DNA of 64,000 bases. Source: Azolla caroliniana (taxonomy: Eukaryota > Polypodiophyta). Location of the stretch: contig JBHGNT010000007.1 of assembly GCA_043228905.1 (NCBI GenBank), positions 868,001 through 932,000 of the forward strand, read 5' to 3'. The stretch's first letter is position 1; the number at the start of each line of letters is the position of its first letter. A program made the translations under genes and the position numbers. Below, piece after piece: positions 12,325-23,221 of the stretch. The notes below the pieces were generated by a model, which saw only the letters and a program-made list of their open reading frames with translations, did not search any database and was not told where the DNA came from.

Positions 12325-12742
12325 TGTTGAGCGGCAAGCTCAACTGGAGCCGGATCGGCTGAATAAGCCTGAGCCGGCAAACAAGACGGATGGGTAAGCT
12401 GTGAGCAACCAAGCCGGCAAGCAACAGAGCCGGTGAGCTGGGGAGCCGGTTAGCCGAATCCAATCAGTAACTGGAAGCCTAGTATTAGTGTAGACTACTA
12501 GGCAATTATAGTCTCGTAGTAAGTGTTAGATGCTCATGTGAGCATTGAAGTACACAGTACTTCTGTCAATCCCACGAGGACTTGTATAAATAATGCTACT
12601 GAGCATAGTTGTATGTACAGAGTAATTATATCGTTTTTTAATATAGCTTTTATGTTCTACTCTCTCTGTTTGTCTCTCCCGCGTACTCTGTGTATTCACT
12701 ACTTTCTCTGTTTTCTAACACTTCCACAAGTAATCGTTTACA
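12325..12742 (+). repeat. Copia-A 5' LTR
   Basis: 418 bp, TG...CA. A TATA box (GTATAAATAATG) lies at about 12584-12592, preceded by the GAGGACTTG motif that is also present in the Copia-F LTR. A pyrimidine-rich stretch precedes the end. Confidence 0.93.
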
Positions 12743-12848
12743 TGGTATTAGAGTGCGAGGGTTGAGAACCTCCTCTGCAGCCGACAAATGCTGAAAGCAA
12801 ACCCTAATAGGTCGTAAAACAGCAGACAGAGAAGTGATAGATAGAGGG

Positions 12849-15800
12849 ATGGCTAGCTCGCTCCCTGTGGAGAAACTCGACAGATCCAACTATGCATCTT
12901 GGTCGTATAAGATGCACTAGTACCTGCTTGGGCATGGCTACTAGAGTTTCGTCGAAGGAGCCAATGAAACAGCACCTGATGCGGCGCATAAGGACTTCCC
13001 AGTGTGGGAACAATAGGCAAGCAGAGTGATGTACTGCTTTGCGTCCAGTGTCGGAGACCAGCTGTTGAGCCACATCCGAGACACCAAGACGCCGAAGGAG
13101 GCTTGGGGGAACCTGAAGAAGGTTTTCGCCACGAGCACTACAGCCCAGAAGTTGCAACTCCGACAGGAGTTGAGCAATGTCCGACAAAAGGACATGTCGG
13201 TGGCGGATTACACGGCCCGGATCAAAGAGATCTATGACTCGCTTGCCTCTATCAACGTTACCATAGAGGAAGACGAGATGGTACAGGTCTGTCTTGGGGG
13301 CCTGGCATCTAAGTTCAGAGCATTCCGAACGGCAGTGTGTACAAGGGAGAATACGCCGTCATTTTTCGACTTACAATCGATGCTCCTTGTAGAGGAGAAC
13401 CACGCCGGTGCGTCATCTAGCGCACCCACTGACAACAGGATGTTGTACACGGAGGTAGATCGGTCCCGTGGGCGTGGTGGACGAGGCAGGTCGGCACGCA
13501 ATGGAGGCGGCCGGCAAGAGCAAGAACGAAGGCACAGAGAACGTGCCGACAGCAATTCCAGGACTTCCATAGGAAGGGGGAGTCATGGCGACACCGGAAG
13601 ACGGCAACAGAGGTTAGCAACGGAATGTTGGTATTGTGGTAAAAAGGGCCACAGAGAAAGTGAGTGCTGGAGAAAACGAGCCGATTCGGACAAATCCGGA
13701 TCCGGCAAGGCCGGCAAGGCCGGCAAGGATGGCTGGCAAAGCTCGCACTACGCGAAGGGATTGGGAGAATCCAAGAACGGTAACGGGCCAGCCTTGGTGA
13801 TGAAGCACAAGGCGAACTCGATGAAGAAGACCACTTCCAAATCGGAGGAAGTCTGGTATGTTGACTCCGGTGCGTCGAACCACATGATGAGCCACAAAGA
13901 GTGGTTCTCCTTTTTGGAAAAACCAAATCAACCAAGAGTAGTCGAAACCGGAGACGACACTCCTCACCCAATCGTGCACGTCGGAGAAGTCCCTTTGAGC
14001 CACGTCGGACAGAAGGGGAAGTTGATGAACGTATTACACGTTCCGACAATTACGAAGAACCTGGTGTCGGTCGGACAGATAGTCAACCAGGGGATGCAGG
14101 TGCAGTTTACGCACCTCGGGTGCTTCATCGAGGAAGAGGGCCAAATTATTGTGCAAGGGCGTAGAGACGGGAGGATGTTTATCCTCGACACCAATGACGT
14201 TAGCACCGCTCTATTTGCAAAAGGACAGAAGGTCAAATCGGACATCGACCTGTGGCACAAGCGGATAGGCCACGTCAATTACCGGAGGCTTCAAGACCTG
14301 CAAACGAAACAAGTTGTTTTCGGTTTGCCGAAATTCAGCGGCCGAAAGGCCCAAGTATGTGAACCCTGCCAACTCGGGAAGCAACACCAGCTTCCATTCC
14401 TTACCGAACGTAACCGGAGCCGTAACAAGCTCGACCTAATCCATTCAGATGTGTGGGAACCGGCACAGAGTGTTAGTCTTGGCGGGAGTCGATACTTCGT
14501 CTCCTTCATCGACGACTATACGCGGCACACATGGATCTACCTCATTGAGCATAAGAGTGAAGTCTTCGAGTGTTTCCGGAGTCTCCAAAGCATGGTGGAA
14601 CGGGAATCAGAGAGGAAGATCAAATGCCTGCGGTCGGATGGCGAGAAAGAATACTTTTCCAGCCAATTCAACAGTTATCTGCAGCAAACGGGAATTCGGC
14701 GAGAGTTCAGCTACAGATACACACCGCAACAGAACGATGTTGCCAAGAGGAAGAACCGGTTGCTTATCATTGCGGCAAGGGCAATGCTGGAGTAGAAGAG
14801 CATGCTCAAATTCTACTGGGCAGAGGCAGTCCGAACGGCTGTCTACATCCAGAACCGGATCGGTGACAAGGTGTCAGCTCACGAGCTGTATTTCGGGCGG
14901 AAGCCAAATTTGAGACACCTTAAGATCTTCGGTAGCATTTCATTTGTGCATGTACCGGATGAGAAGCGGAGGAAGCTGGATGCAAAATCAGAAAAATGCA
15001 TCCTAGTCGGCTATGCTCAAGAGCAAAAGGGTTATAAGTATTATAACCCCCGGACAAAGCAGGTCCGAATTAGTCGAGATGTCGAGTTTGATGAATCGGC
15101 ATCGTGGTACTCCTTACTGACTCCGACTTCTGAATCTGACCCGATGCCGGTGGATGAGGCTAGTGATCCTGAACCGGCCCAGGTAGAGGATGATGAAGCG
15201 TGGACTCAGGATGAGAGTCCGGAATCATTCTGGTTGAGTGGGTCGAACGAGAGACTGAGTCAATCTGACCAGTCCGATGAGGAATCGACGAGTAGTGGAG
15301 ACTTTGCCGTGCACTCCCTGCGCAAGGAACCAAGGAGACGGTTCACGCGCAAAGAGAAGGGGAAGAAGAAGATGCAGGAATTCGAATCCGGCAATGATGA
15401 GTCAGATCGGTGTACGTTCGACTCCGGCAAGGAGAAAGGTGGATCTTCGGCAATGAAGACCGAACTGGCTAAGAAGGGCCTCAAACCGGGTAACGGTGAG
15501 TTACGCCGATCCACCCGCCAGAAGGATCCCGTCAAGCGGTACGGGTACAATGAGTACATGGTGCATCATTATGCGTACATGACTAAGGTGGCGGAAGTGC
15601 GTGAGCCGGAGAGCTACGCAGAAGCGGCCAAGGATGCAAATTGGTGTGCTGCTATGGAGGAAGAAATGTGGGCACTTGATGTCAACAAGACATGGGACCT
15701 GGTTGACCATCCTCGTCACTGTAAACCGATCGGATGCAAGTTGATATACAAAGTAAAGTACAACGCCAACGGTTCAGTTAACCGGTACAAGGCCCGGTTA

Positions 15801-17351
15801 GTGGCAAAGGGATATGCGTAGACCCACGGAATCGACTACGACGAGACCTTCGCTCCTGTAGCGAAGATGACGACAATTCGAGTGGTGCTGGCGGTTGTTG
15901 CGGCAAGGGGGTGGCATCTTCATCAGATGGATGTGAAGAATGCATTTCTTCAAGGTGATCTTGAAGAAGAAGTCTTCATGACTCAGCCTCCCGGTTTTCA
16001 ATCGGAGATGAACAAATCGGCGGTATGTCGGCTGAAGAAGTCGTTGTACGGCCTGAAGCAAGCCCCTCGAACTTGGAATGCGAAGATCATGCACCGGTTG
16101 CATAAGATGGGGTTTGTGGCCTCCAAATCTGACTCTTCATTGTTCATCCGGCAAGGCCCAACCGGTCCGGTATGTATACTGTTGTATGTTGATGATCTAG
16201 TCATCACCGAACCGGGTGTTCCAGAAATCAACCGCGTCAAGTCCCAGTTATCGGACACATTTGAGATGAAGGATCTGGGGGACCTTCATTATTTTCTAGG
16301 GATCGAGGTGATCCGAACCCCGGACGGCATATTGCTCTCACAACGACATTACGTCTTGAATATGTTGTACAAGTTCGGCATGACAGAATGCCGACTTGTA
16401 TCCACACCCTTGGACTGAAACCAGAAGCTTCGTCCCAACTCCGGACCGGCCTGCAACGAGCAACGGTTCCGACAAATTGTCGGAAGCCTTATTTACTTGA
16501 CTATCACGTGACCCGACATCAGCTATCCGGTCGAAGCTGTTGGTATGATAAGTCAATTCATGCAGAAGCCGACCGTGGAGCACCTTCAGTGCGCACAACG
16601 GATATTGTGGTATGTCAGCGGCACCAAGGACCGGGGACTGTTTTACCGGCGAGGTATAACCGAAGAGCTCGTCGGTTACACGAATGCCGACTGGGCCGGC
16701 GATGCATCAGATCGCCGATCAACCTCTGGTTACATGTTTTCTCCAGGTAGCACGGTTGTTGCATGGAGCAGCAAAAAGCAGCCAACAATTGCTCTATCGA
16801 GCATTGAGGTTGAGTATCGGGGCGCTACCATTGCCACCTGTGAAGCCATTTGGCTTCAGCGACTGCTGCAAGACTTACGGATCAAGGTACCAACCCTGAT
16901 TCTGGTCTACTGCGACAACATAAGCAGCATGCAACTCGCCAAGAACCTCATATTCCATGCTCACACAAAACACATAGAAGTGCATTATCACTTCGTGCGT
17001 GAGCGTGTCCTGAGCGGTGAGGTTGACCTTCGGTATGTTCACACGGATCGGCAAGTTGCAGATATCTTCACCAAACCACTCGGCTCGGACAAGTTGCAAC
17101 ACTTCACTGAAATGCTTGGTGTTCAACATCTCGACGTGCCACACTTGAGGGGGAGAACGGGCAAAGACACCGAAACGGGCAAAGGCAAAGAGACTGCCGA
17201 TTGCGCTAGTGAGGGAAGAACAGAAGGCGGCAGAGTCAAGAAGGACAGAGCCGACCGAAGGAAGAAGGCCAAGACCCGGACATGGTCCAATGTGGTGAAG
17301 GGCTTGGAACCAAAAGACGAATCAGGAGCAATCGATTCGGACAAGAGCTAG
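12849..17351 (+). pseudogene. Copia-A gag-pol, interrupted by seven or so stops
   Basis: Starts MASSLPVEKLDRSNYASW. Gag extends to the zinc knuckle CWYCGKKGHRESEC (about 13625-13670). Protease has VDSGASNHMM (near 13860). Integrase has LWHKRIGHVNY and CEPCQLGKQHQ, then SDVWEP, FIDDYTRHTW and RSDGEKEYF. RT has KVKYNANGSVNRYKARL, HQMDVKNAFLQGDLEEE and LLYVDDLVI (about 16181), and RNase H YTNADWAGDASDRRSTSGY and SSKKQPTIALSS. Stops are seen near 12918, 12951, 13015, 14793, 15819, 16416 and 16510. Compared with Copia-B, D and F, most look like CAG, CGA or TGG codons changed by a single C-to-T or G-to-A step. A charged tail of about 65 residues follows the usual RNase H end. Confidence 0.92.
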
Positions 17352-17699
17352 AACGAATCGGAGACAGTCGATTCGGTTCAACAGACAGATTCAGAAGAAC
17401 CGGATCAATTCAAGGCCATGCAGACACGGATGCAACGGAAGTCGATGCCATCGCGGAGGAACCGACGGAACGGCAAGCACCAGAGTCATAGCAGCAAAGG
17501 AGCTGAGAGGAGCCTATTGAGCAGACATACCGATCGAGCAGATCGAGGCACGCAGAACAAGAGGGGTCGCGGCAAACAGAACCGGACCGGACGAGGAGCG
17601 CGAGCAAGGTAGAGCGACGCCAAGAGAAGTCGGTTGGAAGAACCGACTGCCACAAAGACTGACACTAGGATCCAACCTCAAGTTGAGCTTGAGGGGGAG

Positions 17700-18117
17700 T
17701 GTTGAGCGGCAAGCTCAACTAGAGCCGGATCGGCTGAATAAGCCTGAGCCGGCAAACGAGACGGATGGGTAAGCTGTGAGAAACCGAGCCGGCAAGCAAC
17801 AAAGCCGGTGAGCTAGGGAGCCGGTTAGTCGGATCCAATCAGTAACCGGAAGCATGGTATTAGTGTAGACTACTAGGCAATTATAGTCTCGTAGTAAGTG
17901 TCAAATGCTCGTGTGAGCATTGAAGTACGCAGTACTTCTGTCAGTCCCACGAGGACTTGTATAAATAATGCTATTGAGCATAGTTGTATGTACAGAGTAA
18001 TTATATCATTTTTTAATATAGCTTTTAAATTCTGCTCTCTTTGTTTGTCTCTCCCACGTACTCTGTGTATTCACTACTTTCTCTGTTTTCTAACGCTTCC
18101 GCAAGTAATCATTTACA
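17700..18117 (+). repeat. Copia-A 3' LTR
   Basis: Same length as the 5' LTR and aligned to it end to end. Differences are dominated by C/T and A/G exchanges, a pattern expected when methylated cytosines decay. Confidence 0.93.
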
Positions 18118-21100
18118 GGCCTCTATGCTTGAAAGAGCAACGGTTGGTTGCTTCTTGCTACTCCAGGAGATGGCTCCACTTCTGAGGGAGAAGACGAAAC
18201 CAGAGGTTGATCGTCGGTCGGCTTTGTAGCCTGCCCTGTCAGCATTTGTGTACCCCTCGAGTTGAATTGGCGTGGCCGACTTATAGAGAATGTCATAGTC
18301 CATTGTTCCGCTCACGTATCGTAGCACTCTCTTAGCACAATCCAAATGGATATCCCGTGGCGTTTGCATGAACTGGCTAAGAAGGCCGACCGGATAGCTC
18401 AGGTCAGGTCGAGTGATCATGAGGTAGATAAGACTACCGATCAGTTGTCGATATTGAGTCGGCTCACACTCTGTGGTGCCAGAATTGGCATCTAGTTTGA
18501 GGCTTCGGTCGAGAGGTGTTGCCATAGACTTGCACTCAGTCATCCCGAACTTGTATAACAAGTTGAGAATGTAGTGTCGTTGGGAGATCATAATCCCGGT
18601 TGGAGTCCGAATTACCTCGATGCCAAGGAAGTAGTGGAGCTCTTTCATGTCCATCATCTTGAATTTGTTGGAAAGGAGGAATTTGACCTTGTTGATGTCG
18701 ACTAGGTGCTCACCTCCAATGACCAGATCATCCACGTATAGGATGATGACGATCGGGCTTTCGGAATCGCTTCTTACATACAGAGAATTGTCGGATTTTG
18801 ACATTCGGAAACTGATTCGATGAAGATATTGTGTTATCTTCAAGTGCCAAGCACGTGGTGTTTGCTTAAGGCCGTAGAGGGGCTTCTTGAGTCGGCATAT
18901 GGCTTTCGGATGAATGTTGGATTCAAAGCAGGGTGGTTGTATCATGTACACCTCCTCTTCTAATTCGCCTTGAAGAAAAGCGTTCTTGACATCCATCTGG
19001 TGGAGGTGCCACCCTTTCGCTTATGCAAGCGCTATCACGGTTCGCACGGTTGTCATCTTTGCCACCGGGGCAAAGGTCTCTTCATAGTTAATGCCCTGTG
19101 TTTGTGTGTAGCCCTTTGCTACGAGTCGAGCTTTGTAACGGTTGACGGAACCGTCGGCATTATACTTCACTTTGTATATCCATCTGCAACTAATTGCCTT
19201 CTTATGTTGTGAATGAGGGACGAGATCCCATGTCTCATTCTTGCTAAGAGCTTGCATCTCCTCGTTCATCGCTTCGACCCATTGCAGATCTTTAGCGCCT
19301 TCGGCAAAGCTCTCTGGTTCTCGAACTGTTGCCACCTTCATCATAAAGGCATAGTGGTATGCCATATAGTCGTTGTAGCCGAATCGGCTAACCAGATTCT
19401 TCTCTCAGGTGGAGTGACAGAGTTTCTCATTTGCCGATGTGAGTGCTTTCTCAACTCCGGGTGACCTCGTAAGAGACACATCAAAGCCATCGAACTCACT
19501 ATTGAGTGGATGAGCTGATTCTTCGCCATCGAAGTGATCGTCTTCATATTCCAACATTTTGGCCTTCCCTTTGTCCATCTTTGGACTTGGCCGAGATGTG
19601 CTTTGGTTGCTCAGAGGCTCTTGTGGTCCACTCAATCTGGTTGAGATCGGACTCTCTTCGAGTATTGACCTTAGTTGATCATCGTCTTCTGTGTTGTCGA
19701 GGTCGTTCGTAGATGGTTCGGGAGGAGTCGGCTCGGGTTTGTACCATGATGTTGATTCATCAAAGACGACATCCCGACTGACACGAGTCTTCCGAGTAGA
19801 GGGGTTGAAGCACTTGTACCCCTTTTGCTCCAGTCAGTACCCCACGAGGATGCACTTCTCTAAGTTTGGGTGAAGCTTCTGCCGCTTCTCACCAGGAATG
19901 TGCACGTATGCAATGGAGCTGAATATCCTTACATGAGATAGGTCTGGCTTCTTCCCGTAGTATTTCTCGTGCGGGGTGACCTCGTGCACTCCGGATGTTG
20001 TGCACTAGTTCATGAGGTAGACGGCGGTATTTGCAGCTTCTGCCCAATATGACTTGGGCATATGCTTCTCATTTAGCATGACCCTTTCTACTTCGAGGAT
20101 GTGCCGATTCTTGCGTTCGGCTACACCATTCGGTTGCGGTGTGTGTCGACAAGTGAATTCTCGCCGAATTCCTTCTTGTTGAAGGTATGCCCTGAACACA
20201 TCAGAGAAGTATTCCTTTCCTCCGTCTGACCGAAGACATCGTACATAACACCCAGTTGTCTTTTTGACTTCGCTTTTGAATTTTTGGAAGTGAGTAAACA
20301 CTTCGCACTTCATCCTCATGGGAAATATCCATGTGTATCTAGAGAAGTCATCGACGAAGGTAACATAGTACCGACATCCTCCGAACGTAGCCATTTGTGC
20401 CAGTCCCCACACATCTTAGTGGACTACGTCTAATAGGCCTTTCCTCACATTCCTCTCCTCCGGGAATGGGTGCCGATGTTGCTTGCCGAATTGGCATGCT
20501 TCACATACTCCTTCAATCTCTTTCTCTTTGAAGGTCGGGAGCCCGATGACGACTCCTTTCGATTGCATCGCCTTGAGTTTGTTGAGATTGATATGGCCAA
20601 TTCTTTTATGCCATAGCTCTATGTCGGTGTTGATTTTGAGGCCCTTTGCAAACATGGCCGATTTTACCTAGTTCGATTCGAGGATAAACATTTGGCCTTC
20701 CCTTCGACCACGAGCAATGAGTCGGCCTTCCTTCTTGATGAAGCAACCTCCTTGGTTGAATCGAACTTGCATCCCTTGCTCCACAATTTGGCCGACTGAG
20801 ACCAAATTCTTCGTTATGGTGGGTACATGTAAGACATTTTTTATGCAAGTTTGTTCACCTTCTTTCCCGAATGGGACATTGCCGACATGTTGAATCGGAT
20901 GAGTGGTGTCGTCTCCGGTCTCGACATAACTGGGTCGATCCAGCTCTCGAAGGTCTTTGAACCATTCTTGATGGGATGTCATATGGTTCGAGGCACCGGA
21001 GTCGACGAACCATACATCTTCCGGATTGGAGGCATTAGTCGAAGTAGAGGCCGACATAGAATTTGTTCTATGTCTCATTTCAAACATTCCGCCATGATCT

Positions 21101-21977
21101 TCATATTCGGAGTTGGTGGCGTAATTGGTGAGAGGAAGCCGACTCACACTTCTTTCGGCACTCTTCTTCATGGTGGCCGATTTTTCCACAATAAACACAT
21201 TTGATCGAGGTTTGTTGGCTCTGACCGGAATGGAAGCTCCCCCTTCTTCCGAAGGTTCCTCGATGGCTTCCGTCTTGATGCCGAAATTGCGAGTTGTTTT
21301 CGTAAGTCGAACCTCGTCCGCCTCATCCTTGGCCGAATCAGCCTCTTCCTGCACGGCCACGTCCTCTTCCTCCGTCCGAATGCGTGTAGAGCATGTGGCC
21401 TTCCGAGGTGTTGCTCCTTGTTCGAACATGATTTTCTTCAACCAACAACATGAATTGAAGATCGAAGAAGGAGGGCGGATTCTCTCGTGCTAGTATGGCG
21501 GTCCGCATCGCGCTGGACCGTTTGGCGCAAGGCCGCCGAGGTATATTTGCACCATTTCGTCATCCTCCACATTGACGCTTATCGAGCAGAGTGCATCACA
21601 AAGCTCCTTGATCTTCAAGGTGTAGCTTGTGATAGACATATCCCGTTGTTGGATATTGTTCAACTCTTGGCGGAGTTGAAGCTTTCGATGCCGTTCTATT
21701 AGCGGCGAATATCTTCCTTTGGCGTCGTGGCTTCTCGAATGTAGCCGAGCATGTGATCATGAACACATGTCGCTAAGCAATACATTACTCGACTCGCTGC
21801 TTGCTCCCATGTTGAGTAGTCGTTGTCTTCCGGGTCGGGTCGGTTTTCTTGTGCTCCTTTGATGTAGCTCCAATAGCCTTGACCAACAAGGTATTAATGC
21901 ATCTTGTACTCCCAAGATGCGAAGTTGTTTCGGTCCAACTTCTCGCTAGGGAGAGCACTCCCCATTTGAGTATTCAT
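18118..21977 (-). pseudogene. Copia-B gag-pol, broken (N-terminal and central part)
   Basis: The frame starts at an ATG at 21977 (MNTQMGSALPSEKLDRNNF) and encodes gag. It is followed by protease (WFVDSGASNHMTSH, near 21010), the integrase HHCC zinc domain (LWHKRIGHINLNKL and CEACQFGKQH, 20610-20480), the integrase core (VTFVDDFSRYTWIF, CLRSDGGKEYF, QPNGVAERKNR), then reverse transcriptase (HQMDVKNAFLQGELEEEVYM, ILYVDDLVIGG at about 18745) and the start of RNase H (RAGYKADRRSTSGF, SSKKQPTVALSS). Several stops and frame breaks occur, for example near 19020, 19390, 19835, 20416 and 21490. The reading stops at 18118, where Copia-A was inserted into the RNase H segment SSxEAxYR. Confidence 0.88.
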
Positions 21978-22131
21978 GGTGTTCGATGTAGATTTCTTCC
22001 TTCTTCTTCTCTCTTGAATACGAGCTATGTAGTCGCACTACGATAACGATGAGCCGGTTTTCTTGAACGTCGTCGTAGAGCTCAACACACGCGGATGGGC
22101 GAGATCAAGCTACCAAATCGCTCTGATACCA

Positions 22132-22538
22132 TGTAAAGAATCGATGGTGATTCTTGTGCAACGGAATAGATTCAAGATATGTGTTGTGAGTGTGTGTGTG
22201 TGTGTATGAGAGAGAGAGTGAGTGAGAGTGAGAGAGAAACACAAGATAGGTTAGAGAGACAATAGAATACTCAGAAGATGTATATTACAAAGGAGATTAA
22301 TCGACCTAATTACAAAGTAGGAGGAGAGTTCTTTATATAGACACTCTCTCTCTCTCTTCATTAACTACCGAACCTCATGGATCATGGGGAATGAGAAAAC
22401 TCATTAGTTATGTGTCGTAGAATATGATTCTATGACACATAGTTAATGTGTAGATTAGAGTGGTGACTTTTGACCTTTGATTGCACACTCTCAAGGGTGT
22501 GTTCACACGCTAGACTAGGTTGAGCTTCATTCTCAACA
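22132..22538 (-). repeat. Copia-B 5' LTR
   Basis: 407 bp, TGTAAAGAATCG at the left and TTCTCAACA at the right in plus orientation, so TGTTGAGAA...TTTACA on the element strand. It contains GT and GA microsatellites at 22187-22245 and a near-perfect 20-bp-arm palindrome at 22404-22446. It is strongly similar to both LTRs of Copia-D. Confidence 0.9.
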
Positions 22539-23060
22539 ACTACCATCTAAGGGTGAACAAAAATGGAACGCCATAACTCTAATCATGGGTGATGGAAAAA
22601 CTTAAATCATACTTAACACTTTTAAGTTACACTTCTAATAAAGATCTTCATATGGAGAATTTTGATTAGGAGTTTACAATTGGAATTAGACCTATAGAGT
22701 GTAGATTTGCAACAAGCAATTGTTTCCTTTGAATTGTTCAAGTGAAAGATTTGATTCCTCATTAGATTTGGGGTTATGTTTCTCAAGTTTGGCAAGTTTT
22801 ATCAAGTTATTGTTTGACTCCAAGGTATTAGGTATTTCCACAACTTCATAGTTTCACCCAAGATTAGATACGGAGGTCGTTTTCCTCTTTCCCAAGGTAT
22901 GTGTCAATGCTTATTTATGGCAAGCATGGAGTTAGCTCAACACTCTTGCCTCTTAGTGATTCCTTTCACATACCCCACTCATGTAACACCAATTCAATTA
23001 AATGTAATACAATCGTGTGTTTCCACGAGATAGATCTATAGAGGGAGATTTTATTATCCT
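22539..23060 (+). mobile_element. LINE 3' fragment
   Basis: Similar to 8800-9000 of the first LINE in the same order (GCAACAAGCAATTGTTTCCTTTG; CAGATTTGGxGTTA-like; GTTTTATCAxG; TTGACTCCAAG; a GGAGGTCGTTTTCCT segment). It carries frameshifts throughout. It lies between Copia-B and the 3' end of the RDR gene. Confidence 0.6.
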
Positions 23061-23221
23061 CTTCGGAGATCAAGTATGATCTATGTGACCAAAAATATTA
23101 CATTTTCATGTATTATGTACATACATGTGTGAAAGCGAGTAGAGACTCTTGATGATCAAAAGAGAAGGAGAGGTGTACAACACCAAAAATCGACACAAAA
23201 CGGCATTGCTTAATATGTATC

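Larger units (their letters stand above)
12325..18117 (+). mobile_element. Copia-A, full-length Ty1/copia element with TSD GGCCT
   Basis: Two LTRs of 418 bp (12325-12742 and 17700-18117), each starting TGTTGAGCGGC and ending ..TTTACA, bound 4957 bp of internal DNA. GGCCT flanks both ends. The primer binding site TGGTATTAGAGT begins directly at 12743 and a polypurine tract (CTTGAGGGGGAG) ends at 17699. By eye the LTRs differ at about 26 of 418 positions, mostly transitions, so the insertion is not recent. The order gag, protease, integrase, RT, RNase H is the Ty1/copia order. It sits in opposite orientation to its host Copia-B. Confidence 0.95.
11862..22538 (-). mobile_element. Copia-B retrotransposon, 3'-truncated, host of Copia-A
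   Basis: Minus-strand Ty1/copia element. Its 5' LTR is 22132-22538. The primer binding site next to it reads TGGTATCAGAG on the minus strand (22131-22121). Internal sequence runs down to 18118, is interrupted by Copia-A (12325-18117), and resumes at 12324 down to about 11862. The 3' LTR is missing: sequence just beyond the polypurine side is replaced by LINE debris. Copia-D (56437-59253) is a close relative with both LTRs, and comparison with it shows that the truncation lies within a few tens of bp of the expected 3' LTR. Subtracting Copia-A, about 4.9 kb of Copia-B remain. Confidence 0.88.
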
